Shown: piece after piece, positions 1 through 10,340 of the stretch
Position numbering within the stretch: position 1 is the first letter of the stretch
Layout of the letters: each line of letters starts with the position of its first letter
DNA from: Gonatopus flavifemur
Taxonomy: Eukaryota; Arthropoda; Insecta; Hymenoptera; Dryinidae
Assembly: GCA_018340375.1 (NCBI GenBank)
Contig: JAFFJZ010000006.1
Span: 12,976,001-13,040,000 of the forward strand
Length of the DNA: 64,000 bases
Reading direction: 5' to 3'
Made by a program: the position numbers and the translations under genes
The notes under the pieces: generated by a model
What the model was told of the DNA's origin: nothing
What the model saw: the letters and a program-made list of their open reading frames with translations, nothing else
Database searches by the model: none

Positions 1-187
1 CTCATTTCTAGGTGGAATCCCAGCTAGAATTTCAACTTGGAATTTCTGATTTCAAGTGAAATCCAAGTTGGAATTGGAAATCTCACATGGAATCCAGTTG
101 GGATTATTGATTCCAGGTGGATTCTTAGCTGGAACCGCAGGTAAATTTAGGATCTGGAATCCACGTGGAATCCCAGCTGGATTTTTA
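1..187. repeat. Degenerate short-unit repeat
   Basis: The first 187 bases repeat variants of a unit like TGGAATCCCAGCTGGAA, with phrases such as 'tggaatcccagctgg', 'aagttggaattgg' and 'caggtggattcttagctgg' recurring every 18 to 25 bases. The core CCAGCTGG is palindromic, so the block reads similarly on both strands. It is cut by the window edge, so its full length is unknown. It could be a decayed minisatellite or the arm of a foldback element. Confidence 0.6.
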
Positions 188-950
188 TAACAGGAGTTTC
201 AAAGAAATAGAAAATTTCATTTCCAATGAATAGAAGTTTTGAAACCAGAACTTGAAGAAATGTTTTTCTGATCTGAAAAAAACAACTACAATGAAATCGT
301 TTATTGAATTCTATGATATGACTCATAGAGAAGATTAATAATTAATAATTGTCATGAAGATCAGTTATTCAGCTCGAAAAATTGCAAATCCACAGAAATG
401 TATCTCTTTGATGTGTATTTAGTTTAGTTAGATTTCTCTTTCCCTGAAAATCGTGAGGCAGGTAATCTCCTCTCTCCTCAGCATGTAGTACCAACGACCC
501 ATATCACTCTCACCGTTCTAATCGGGAAAGTGAGTATTCGAGTACATGAAATATTCAAGGTGTGCATGTAGATAATCGCATCAGGATACGCTGAGTTCTC
601 AATCACACGAAAAGAACGAATAAAAAAACAACACTGCACAACCCTGGTAGAAATATCACGAGTCTTTCCCGATCACCCAAGAGGGGTTAGCAAGGAAAAA
701 CTAGTTGGGATAAACTGGAAACTTATTAGCGAATATTTGGTGAGGTGGGCCCTGATGAATTAATTACAGATGAATAAAATTGGTCAGAATTTCACAAATT
801 TTCCCCAATCCATACTAGTTAGAAACAGCTAAGCTCAAAACCCAAAAAAATCAAACAGATATTGTCAAAGACGAGAAAAAGATGCCCAACCTCTATGTCC
901 AGATTTTCTAACAACAATCGCTAGCGATTATTACTAAAAATATCATATAA
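188..950. other. Non-coding, no gene seen
   Basis: No open frame, splice pair or RNA gene stands out here. The phrase 'ccctggtagaaatatc' near 645 resembles the ends of the CCCTGGT MITE family found elsewhere in the window, but I see no partner end close by. Confidence 0.5.
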
Positions 951-2135
951 CAATATGTTAATACGAATCTTTGTATATTTTTAAATGATATAGTCACTGC
1001 TTTTGACTCAAGGTGTTCTGTGCATTCAGTCTATACTGATTTCTCTAAAGCCTTCGATGTTGTGAATATTAATTTGTTATTACTTAAGCTGGAAAGATAT
1101 GGCATTATTGGCGGCAATATTAAGTTTTTATATTCTATGTTGAAAGATAGGGTGCAACGAGTAAAATTTCATTCTTCAATATCCAGGGATATTCTTGTAA
1201 CATCGGGTGTTGGACAAGGTTCCCACCTTGGTCCTTTATTATTCTTAATGTTTATCAACGATATCGGTCAGGTAATTAAACATAGTAAATATTTGTTATT
1301 TGCTGATGACTTTAAATTATATAAGGTTATTCATGATGTGAAAGATCAATCCTTGCTACAAGATGATTTGAACTCTGTAGCCGAATGGGTTATTGAGAAT
1401 GGACTGAGGTTTAATTTTGAGAAATGTTCTATCATGCGCTTTGGGTCTCATGTGGACATGGATTGTGTATATCATCTGAATGGTGATGTGATTAAGGAGG
1501 TTGAGCTTATAAGGGATCTGGGAGTTTACTTTGATTGTAACTTAGTATTTAATCACCACATTGACTATACTTATACGATGATATTGAGGAAAATTAATTA
1601 CTTTAAGAGGTATTGCCGTGGTTTTAGTAGAGTAATCACATTTAGGACTATCTATTATAGTTATATTTATTCCCTTTTAACTTACTGTTGTAATATTTGG
1701 TTCCCTATTTGGGATTATCAACTTATTAAGTTGGAAAGATTGAATCATATATTTTTTCGTTTTGTCGCTTTTTCTATGGGTAGACCAATGAGTTATGACG
1801 ATCATGATTATAGTCAGATTTCTGAATTGCTTAAAATACCATCACTTAATTTTTCCTTCAGGCGTGTAGATTTATGCTTTTCGTATAAGATACTCAACAA
1901 CCTTATTGATTGCAGTGATCTATTGTTATTATTTGGACTTCATGTTCCAGGTGGAATATTGAGAAATAATCATTGTATTTTCCAAGTAGGTATTCTTCCT
2001 AGGTCCCTAGAGTTCAGATCTCCGATCCACAGAATGTGTTCAATGTTAAATTGTTATAGTATGTGGTTTGATATCTTTAATGTTAGTATCAATGAACTTA
2101 AAGTGCAATTTGCCGCGCATTACTCTGATGGTTAA
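951..2135 (+). pseudogene. 5'-truncated non-LTR retrotransposon ORF2 (reverse transcriptase to C-terminus)
   Basis: The frame is open from 951, just after an in-frame TAA at 948-950, to the stop at 2135. It starts inside the reverse transcriptase domain. Visible motifs in order are VYTDFSKAFD (RT block with the first catalytic Asp), GVGQGSHLGPLLFLMFINDI, and FADDFKLY (the catalytic F/YADD box), followed by IRDLGVYFD and a C-terminal region rich in aromatic residues with LLTYCCNIW. There is no RNase H domain, as in Jockey/CR1-like elements. The endonuclease, ORF1 and N-terminal RT blocks are missing, which fits 5' truncation during target-primed reverse transcription. The remaining frame has no internal stop, so the copy is fairly young. 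The clade assignment is tentative. Confidence 0.85.
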
Positions 2136-2340
2136 AAGAATTTTAATTCGAATGGAATGCTTTTTTGTTGCTCATTTAATGTATTTTCATCTGATTATTT
2201 CAAGTAACATGTCAGCCATATTATTATTATTATTATTATTATTATCATTATTATTGTTACGATTTATTTTTCTTTTGTATTGGGATTTTCCCGTAAAACT
2301 TTTATAAAAATAAAAATAAAATAAAATAAAAATAAAAATA
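2136..2340 (+). mobile_element. 3' UTR and simple-repeat tail of the non-LTR retrotransposon
   Basis: Downstream of the RT-bearing frame lie a TTA microsatellite (2219-2250) and a tail of AAAAT/AAATA repeats ending about 2340. Such A-rich simple tails mark the 3' end of CR1/Jockey-type insertions. The end of the tail is taken as the end of the element. No target-site duplication could be confirmed, because the 5' junction near 950 is eroded. Confidence 0.65.
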
Positions 2341-2457
2341 CTCTCGATAATTTCCGCAGCCGATATTTTAATTCGTATTTGTAAAAGGTATGCGATCCTC
2401 GTGTTTTTGTTTTTATTCAACTTAATCAATGAGCAAAAGTGAAAATCGACATCAATT

Positions 2458-2991
2458 ATGGAAGAGAAACGAATCTCAACTCATCATCGAGTATCAAATT
2501 ATCGAAAAAGAAAGCAATTAGAAGGTGAGCAAGCAGTATTCCCATGTTCAAAATACAATAAAAATGTTTTTTCTATATATTCCTTATCGATACTTTGATT
2601 TCTCGATAAGTTGATAGACATGTTGGTATATTCATGCATACTTTTCGATCATTATTTCCCAGATTGGATGAAAAATTTAGATGAAATCTCAGATTTCGAT
2701 GAAAATACCCAAATTACGAATTCAAATATTCCTGTTCGAACGTCCGAATCTTCATCTCAGTATGCTACATTCGCAGATAATTATTTGTCCGCATCTTCAC
2801 ATGATTCAGTCACGTCACCTGCTTTAGAACTCCCAACAATTGACGAGATGAATGATGCGTCAAGCGATGCAGGACTAAATGAGATTAAAGATGATCACTA
2901 TAGTCCTGATGATGAAGAGGAAAGCAACAGTGCAACTGAAGTTTCAGATTTTTTAGCTATTACGAATACAGCAGACAAAATGGGCGATTGA
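2458..2991 (+). CDS. Predicted two-exon gene for an acidic 131-residue protein of unknown function
   Basis: Exon 1 (2458-2524) starts at the first ATG after an in-frame TGA and encodes 22 residues plus one base, ending RKRKQLE. It is followed by a good donor, GTGAGC. Exon 2 (2663-2991) follows an acceptor with a T/C-rich lead ending TTTCCCAG. The phase-1 junction joins perfectly, giving LEDWMKNLDE, and the frame runs to a TGA. The protein has a basic N-terminus (YRKRKQ) and a long Ser/Asp/Glu-rich, probably disordered remainder with a DDEEE run. I do not recognise the family. A KRKxLEDW start followed by acidic sequence could be the N-terminus of a transposon-derived or nuclear protein, but that is a guess. 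It lies between a retrotransposon tail and a foldback element, so it may belong to a decayed transposon. The stop is followed directly by another, but further exons cannot be excluded. Confidence 0.5.
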
Positions 2992-3025
2992 TAGCCAGGT
3001 TTCTCATAAACATTTAGATCGTTTA

Positions 3026-3390
3026 CTGAATACTCGAGAAAAAATGATTTAGATCTAATTAGATCTAATGGATTAGATCTCCTAAGATCCAAAAAATGGA
3101 AAAATTCATGCTCTGTGGGCCGATTTAGATCTACGGAGATCTCATTGATTTTCTTCGAAAAAATGTAGTTCTTAAAAACCATCCAAAAGTATGCACGTAA
3201 TGTGCAGTAGATGCACGCAAATTTCGATTAATTAATATGAAATTTTTTGTGATTTAGATCTATGTAGATCTAACCAGATCTGTCTAGATCTGTCTAGATC
3301 TGTCTAGATCTACATTTTCCATTTTTTAGATCTAACGAGATCTAATTAGATCCACTTAGATCTAAATCATTTTTTATCGGGTATTCTCAG
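3026..3390. mobile_element. Foldback/MITE-like element rich in AGATCT
   Basis: The left end, CTGAATACTCGAGAAAAAAT, is matched in reverse complement by the right end, which runs ATCATTTTTTATCGGGTATTCTCAG. Both arms carry many copies of the palindrome AGATCT, with variants TAGATCTAAT, and a block of three TGTCTAGATC units at about 3280-3310. There is no coding capacity. This is a non-autonomous inverted-repeat element of unknown superfamily. Confidence 0.7.
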
Positions 3391-5785
3391 AGAAGACAAT
3401 ATTCTCCCTGATTTACCAAAAACAGTTGAGAACGGAGTTTAGTAGCTGGATAGTTGTCGAATGTCTTAAATAATTATTACCAAAAAATTGAGAGGCATCT
3501 GTTTCTCTCAAAATAATTTGTTCCTAAAAATCATTGAAAATATTGTATGGAATATACATACCATATTAAAAAAATGTGCTATCTGAACAGGAACAAAAGC
3601 TTTTTGCATCAAAAGAAAAAATTTGGAAGATATTTTTGCAAAACCTCCTTCTATTGTGGATTTCCAAATGAAATCTTGTGGATATTGGATTCATGCATGG
3701 AGGAAATTTCCAAGTATTCACAAGTTCCTCTTTGGAAATCGACAAGAGAAGAGATTAGTGAGAAATCTTTTTGATTTTTTATTGATTTGTAGGAATTTTA
3801 TTGATATTTATGTGTGTACCAACAAGTGCCTTGTGAAATACTAGCGAGCAACTGGTCAGTTTTTCTAACTAGTATCTGATAAGTTAGAGCGTTACATTCC
3901 TTACTAGCTACTTGTGAATATGCCTCACAAGTTGAACAGGCAAACTCGTAAGTACCTTATGATTAATGAACTGGAAAAAATGTGTACCAGGGAGTATCTT
4001 GTTTTGATGAAACAACCTACGACACTTAAAAATGGCAGCATTGTACTTTGTAATTTGATTGTACGAAGAAATGAACATTGAATGCGCCATTCTAAACTCG
4101 ATTCCTTCAACCCTTATCCGTACAGATCGGGTCTTTTATGCCTTGGAAATTACATATGCAGTCTCAATATCAATTTATACTCATTATTATCGACCGATTG
4201 TTCGTGACATTCATTCTTGCTCATAAGGCGTTGGGAAAAAATGATTACAGCTGTTGTTCTAACGTGCAGGTATAGCAGGAGTTGGAATAACAAAAAAAGC
4301 GACGTCTATGTACGTATAGTTCGGGTCTCCGAGTCCCTGGTAATTGAAAAGTTACATAAATATTTGAAACCAGAGAAATATTATACCACGCTCGGTGCCT
4401 GTCAAATTTGAAATATCTCCATTGAATTAGATGAAAGTAGTTGATTCCATCCAAGAATATCACATGTTTGTCACATAACTTTGAATTGAGAGGGTCAACC
4501 ACTCTAGAGCTGGTTGAAAAAACTGAAAACATTGAAATTTGATAAGAAGTTTGTGATATTCCCGTTATTATTGCGGAAATATTAGCCGAGATTACATTAC
4601 TACTATGAAATCACAACGAAAACTGATAGGAGTGATTAAATAATAAATTCTAATTAAATGGATCTTTTAATAAAAATCTAATATATTTCTTGAGGACTCG
4701 AATTCATGTGTACAATTTTACAATTACTGAGAAAGTTCTTCTTGAAGTCAGCCCACAAGCCGGGCTATGTTAGCTTGTCAATGATTCATACGAACATAGA
4801 TGAAATTATAATTTTCTTTTTGTATTATAAAAATCTCACATACCTTTGGTAATTATTAGTTGTGATCGTTGTGAGATAGAGAGAGAGAGAGTAGTCATCC
4901 TTTTGAACAAGTGTGATTTCGATGAATAAAAAAGATTCTGCACGTGGTCACAGACTTCAAATAAATGATATGCACTTTTATTTGCACGTAACTTTGGATC
5001 GGTCCACAACTCGTTTTAGACCAATAATAGATGTTTCATAATGGTTTTATATCGATAATTTAAAATCTCTTGTTTGAGCCCAAGAGGATCTTATCAATCT
5101 TCGAAATTTTAGCATTCCCCGCTCTTTCGTATCTCTCTTCTCTGTCTTCTATCTCTTCATCTCTTTCTCTCTCGTCACAAGTTCTATATTATATGAATAT
5201 TGAAATGTGTTTTTGAATTTTCTCGAAGCTGTGAACAACAAAATGACGGCTCCTCAGTGTTTTTCCCTGGACAATGCAAATTAGAAGATACAAACATAAG
5301 CCGAGAAAGTTTGTATTCAAAATGATATTAGCTAGTGCAGTACGTAGGATTTTTTTCTTTCTATATAATTCATAGTTCAATTTTTATTAAGATTTTTGAG
5401 CAGATTTCGTTATCCGTTTTTTTTTAATTTTTTTTTTTAAATCACATGAAATCTTGGCGAGAATTAATTAAAAAAAAACACCTACGTAAAACTGTACCTA
5501 ATATCATATTCAATCAAAATTTATTTGGTTTATGATTGTACCTTCAAATTTTCAGGAGTTATTTGTCCGGCCAGGACAAAACACACTGCAATAGTTGTAT
5601 AATAAAGAACTCTTCGCCTGTTCGAAAAGCTTGAATTTCTATGCCTGTTCAGAGAGAGGAAAGGGACCGATTGCAGACCAATCATTTCTTCCCTCATTTT
5701 CTCCTCTAGGGAAAAAATGACCAGGAGGAAAATAAAGACAAAAGAAAATGTTGAAAAATGAATTTATAAAAAGAAAGTATGAAAA
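3391..5785. other. Intergenic, no gene seen
   Basis: AT-rich sequence with only short chance frames. It holds a GA microsatellite at 4875-4892 and poly(T)/poly(A) runs at 5417-5480. A stretch at about 5526-5576, containing 'gagttatttgtccggcc', closely resembles 14634-14684, so at least this part is a dispersed repeat. Confidence 0.5.
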
Positions 5786-6027
5786 GTTAAGGGGTTATAT
5801 CTCCCAAACGCTCTAAAGAAAAAAGCTTTCTGCAATAATTTTTTTTTATCGTTCCTCCATAATAATCATGAACAATCGATACATCAATCGATTAAGCAAC
5901 TCTTCAGGAGTGAGAAAAGATTTTTTTCTTGAAAATTTGTTGCAAAATGGCGACTGTAGGAGCGTTTTTCTGGAAACTATGGTTCGAAATCGGCGAGCAG
6001 CAGAACTCGAAGAGTTTTCATCCGATC

Positions 6028-7231
6028 GACTTGAAAATTGAACTGTAACTTTATCGTGTGATTAGGAATTTTGTTCGCAAATTGGCGAGACCTTGAACAA
6101 ACCATTCGAATTTTCGAAAAAAAAAAAATCGACTCTGATCGTTCATAAAGAGAAATCCTGTTGAGCAATTGTGAAAATCGTGTGTACTCCACTCAGCGTT
6201 GCCAGAAAAATTTTTTCCAAGTCCGTATTCTATGAGTAAAAAGTCCGTATTTAGTCCGTATAATTCCGGCAGATTTCCGTATAAATTCCGTAAATCAAAA
6301 TGGCCATGGAACAAATATTTCCTTGGCAAATGCACAATATTCAAATCTTGTATGTTCAATAAAACCTTGTTCCCCGCCAAATAATGCAAGAAGAATATAA
6401 AAATCAATTACATCTCAAGTATTAGATGAAATATCTCGTGTTGGAACTTGAGAAATTGTCAAAAGCACACCCTATTAAAAATTGTTTGAAGTTTCATAAC
6501 ATTTCCAATCACATCCGTAACTAAAATTTCCAATTCTCAATATTTGAATTGAAAATTCGTTTACATGTCATTGGATTTCCAAATTTTTACAATACCTTAT
6601 CACACATTTATGTATATTTCCGTAACTGAAATTTCATACACATGTTACTCAATTTCTCAGTTATGTGATTGAAAATTGCTTTTGCTACGTGTATTCATAT
6701 TTTGACCAGAAGTTTTGTACAACATGTAAATATTTAACGCGGAATGCATGTATTCAATAGGAATTCGTTCTATTTTGAAACCGCAATGACTAAATTCGGG
6801 CTATTGTAACAACATTTTTTACTGCACCAGCAAAAATTTACCTAATGTAACTGAACATGTCTATGTGGGTGCTAAACTGATTGGCTGAATCAGCTAAACA
6901 TCAAGTGGTACAGCTAAGAATGTTTTTTGTGTATCATATACAGTAGAGAAAAGTTGAAAAACTAAATGTACAGCCAAAAGTATTCCAGAATTATTGAAGG
7001 AATTTATTAGGTTGGTAGGAAAATATTTTCGTGTTTTTGTTCGAAATTGAGGACATTCCGAAGTTTCAAAGTTATCACATTAGCGCGCTCAATTTTCTCA
7101 GAAATAAATGAATTAAATGAAAGATAATGAACACCCGCATTTCCATTACATCTAGCGGAACATGTAGAGTTTCATTATTTCTCATTCAATCGATTCGTTT
7201 TGAAAGAAATGGAGGCGGAAATCTGAGATTG
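6028..7231. other. Left interior of the outer foldback element
   Basis: This holds TCCGTAT repeats near 6205-6300, then AT-rich sequence with recurring 'tttccgtaactgaaatt' and 'aaattttcc' phrases at 6480-6660. No coding frame is seen. It is inferred to be old interior of the 5786-11550 element or flanking insertions. Confidence 0.4.
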
Positions 7232-7341
7232 AACCTGGTTAAAAAAATCCACAAAATCTGACAAAATGAAATTTAATGGGATTTGGTCAAAACATTATGC
7301 AAGATTCAATCAGAAAATTCATGAGTTCGTTTAACTAGAGT
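7232..7341. repeat. MITE, CCTGGTTAAA family (short, diverged copy)
   Basis: It begins AACCTGGTTAAA and ends GTTTAACTAGAGT in inverted orientation, with 'aaaatctgacaaaatgaaat' and 'gggatttggtcaaaac' inside. The same phrases occur in the better-preserved copy at 31924-32152, so it is the same family. Confidence 0.55.
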
Positions 7342-9158
7342 GGTCACTTTTCTAGAGGTTTTGGAATGTCCTTGGGGGGTGAAAAACCAGATTATTTTTT
7401 TATCAAATTAACAGTACATTTCCAAAGTACTATGAACGTATTAAGTATATTTAAAACACCCTCATAAGCATATTCTATGGACCTTATTTTTATACAGTAT
7501 TGATACTGCTATTTCGTATATGCGTTCGAAAGTCTGATAATATCCCACGCAGCACTTTTGATCTTCAAGATCAAATCACCATTAATCGGAAAACGGAACT
7601 CCCAATAAGAAGACGTTTCAAGTTCATATTCTGGTAATACTGCTTTCTGATGATGTGAAACTTGTCTTCCGGGACAATCTTTCGGGTTTTTTGATCTTTT
7701 ATAAATCTACGAGGGTGGATTGATAAGTTTCCGGCCTGACCAAGAGATGGCGCCACTAGGCCTACCTTGAGGTGGCGTTCTATAGTACCATCCTTAGATA
7801 GCTTGTAGCTATAGTTTCAGTCCGATCGCCATGTTAGTTTAGTTTTGAGAGCACGCTGACCAAGACGTCTCTGTGTTTTTCGTAAAAATGGAAAAGCTGG
7901 AAAATCGTGCTGTCATCAAATACTTTTATTTGAAGGGGTTAACGCCGAAGGAAATTAAAGAAGAGATGGACTCAACACTGGGGACATCCTCCCCATCATA
8001 TTCAACCGTTAAGCAGTGGGTTTCCGAGTTTAAAAAGGGTCGTGTGAGGACCTCTGATGAGCCTCGCTCAGGACGCCCCATTGAGGTCACAACTCCAGAT
8101 ATGATCGAAAAAATCCATCAAATAGTGCTGAAAGATCGCAGATTAAAAGTTCGTGAGATAGCTGAGACCTGTGAGATGTCATATGAACGTGTACAAAATA
8201 TTTTGCACCAACATTTGTATATGGAAAAGCTCTGTGCAAGATGGGTGCCGCGTTTGCTAACAGTCGACCAAAAATTGATTCGAAAGAACATTTCTACCGC
8301 CAATTTGGCGTTGTATAAGCGTAATCCAAGCGAATTTTTGCGTCGATTCGTAACCGTTGACGAAACTTGGGTCCACCACTACACTCCTGAAACCAAAGAA
8401 CAGTCTAAACAGTGGATTGGACCAGGGGAACCAACTCCAAAGAAGGCAAAAACAATTTTTTCGGCGAACAAGGTTATGGCTACTGTTTTTTGGGATGCAA
8501 GAGGTATTATATACATTGATTACCTTGAAAAGGGTAAAACTATCACTGGTCAATACTACGCAGACTTATTGCAACGTTTGAGCCACGAAGTGGAAATTAA
8601 ACGACCTCATCTGGCGAAGAAAAAAATCTTGTTTCATCACGATAACGCACCAGCGCACACGTCAATCGTTGCGATGGCTAAAATCAACGATCTGAAGTTT
8701 GAATTAATGCCGCACCCTCCCTACTCTCCAGACCTAGCCCCGAGTGACTATTATCTGTTTCCTAACCTCAAAAAATGGCTTGGTGGTAAGAGATTTGCGG
8801 ACAATGAAGAAGTAATCGAAGCTGTAAATGGGTATTTTGAGGAGCTTGACGAATCAGTCTACACGGAAAAAAATGATATAGTTAGGATAACTAAAAACAA
8901 TTGGCTATTGACGGGTTGGTTGTGAGAACTATTCGTTTAGGCGAGACAACTTTTGTATGGTCACTACATCTCGATAGCTTTGGTTATGGTGTTGATATAA
9001 TATGGTAAGACTTGTTCGGTTATGATAACCAAATGGTTGGTTATAGTAACCAAACTAATTTCGTCATCTCAATGTGGATTCATTTATGAGATTTCCAGCT
9101 GTTTTTATAAATTTGATTAGAAATAAAGAAGACATCCCTACAAAAAAAACTAGCTGTA

Positions 9159-9372
9159 CACAGAAAAAAAAAACTATCTTGTATCAAGACAATATTGTTT
9201 TCGTTATATATGAAACACGGACTGTCTCAGTTCAATGCAATTTGTTTTGAATCAAACACAGCACAAAACAAAATTCTTGATTCAAAGCAAGTTGCATTGA
9301 ACTGAGACAATCCGTGTTTCATATATAACGAAAACAATATTTTCTTGATACAAGATAGTTTTTTTTTCTGTG
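9159..9372. mobile_element. MITE with CACAGAAAAA ends, innermost of the nest
   Basis: This is an almost perfect palindrome. The left arm starts CACAGAAAAAAAAAACTATC and includes 'gttttcgttatatatgaaac' and 'ctcagttcaatgcaa', and the right arm repeats these inverted. A TA duplication flanks it (9157-9158 and 9373-9374). The arms are about 100 bp with a short loop, and there is no coding sequence. Confidence 0.85.
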
Positions 9373-10256
9373 TAAGAGCAAGAAAAATAATTGTCACAAC
9401 TACATTTTTCTGCTGACATCAACACATTTGTTAACAGAACTAACGTCTTAGTTGCTGTAGTGAATATTTTTGCAAGGACAACAAATTTCTTTGTAGGCGC
9501 TATGGTAGCAAACCATTTTTTCTCCGTGCATAGGAAAAACTTCCTAGACGTTTTCTTAGACTTTTTCTGGGACAAAATCTACACGGAGAAAGATGCAGTT
9601 TGGGAATATAGTAATCTTTAATAGAAAATTGGAGAGTATTTCTTGAAATCTGTGAATATTTGTCAAGATCTGAGAGTATTTCTTGAGTTCGTATGTGAGT
9701 TACATACCTAATTAAATTTTAGTGTAGTTCTGATTGCAATCATTGGAATATTCTAATTTGATTTTGAATATTTCTAAACCAACATTATCACCTTACGTTG
9801 GAAAAGTAAAGCTAGAATATACTTCTTTGTTAATTAAAAATTTGTATTCATCAATATAATTTATGGAAAATGTGGAAGAAAACCTGTCTTTGCATTTTTA
9901 TATCCTGAGTTCTCTCAAGGAACCTGAATGAATTTGATTTGTAATTGCACATAGAAAATCAACGTGTTCATGATTATTCCAAAGCAATATTCCTTGATAC
10001 GAACGTTTTCTTGGCTCAACTGTTTGTGCCGTTTGTGGTTTCGGTTTCAACCTGATTTAAACTTCATTTGACACATTTTTTTGAACGTAATAATTATACA
10101 AAAACGATCCAAGTCTCAATGTTGGAGTTTGAAGAATTATTTTTGACCAGAAACTATGCATTACGAAGTGTAATATTCAATGAAACGAAATCATCACTTG
10201 AGATTCTGATTTTGTTGCGCAACATGTATTATATTATGCACAGCAATCATATACGG
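9373..10256. other. Interior of the 8862-10761 element, no gene
   Basis: AT-rich filler. A pair of inverted CTCCGTG/CACGGAG ends lies at about 9519-9590 and may be one more tiny element. No coding frame is convincing. Confidence 0.4.
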
Positions 10257-10340
10257 TAGTATAGGCGCGTGGTTAGGGTGTTGGGCTCTAGATAAGTAGA
10301 ATTAGGTAGGTGTAGGCAGGTTCGAATCCCGGTATCGACA
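10257..10340 (+). ncRNA. tRNA-like relic (tRNA-derived SINE or tRNA pseudogene)
   Basis: A box-A-like stretch (GCGTGGTTAGGGTGTTGGGC, 10266-10285) is followed 34 bases later by a clean box B, GGTTCGAATCCC (10319-10330). The spacing and a long variable-arm-like insert recall a class II tRNA. However, the T stem pairs poorly and the acceptor ends do not pair, so it is not a working tRNA. It more likely carries a former RNA polymerase III promoter. It sits inside the nested insertion in the mariner. Confidence 0.45.
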
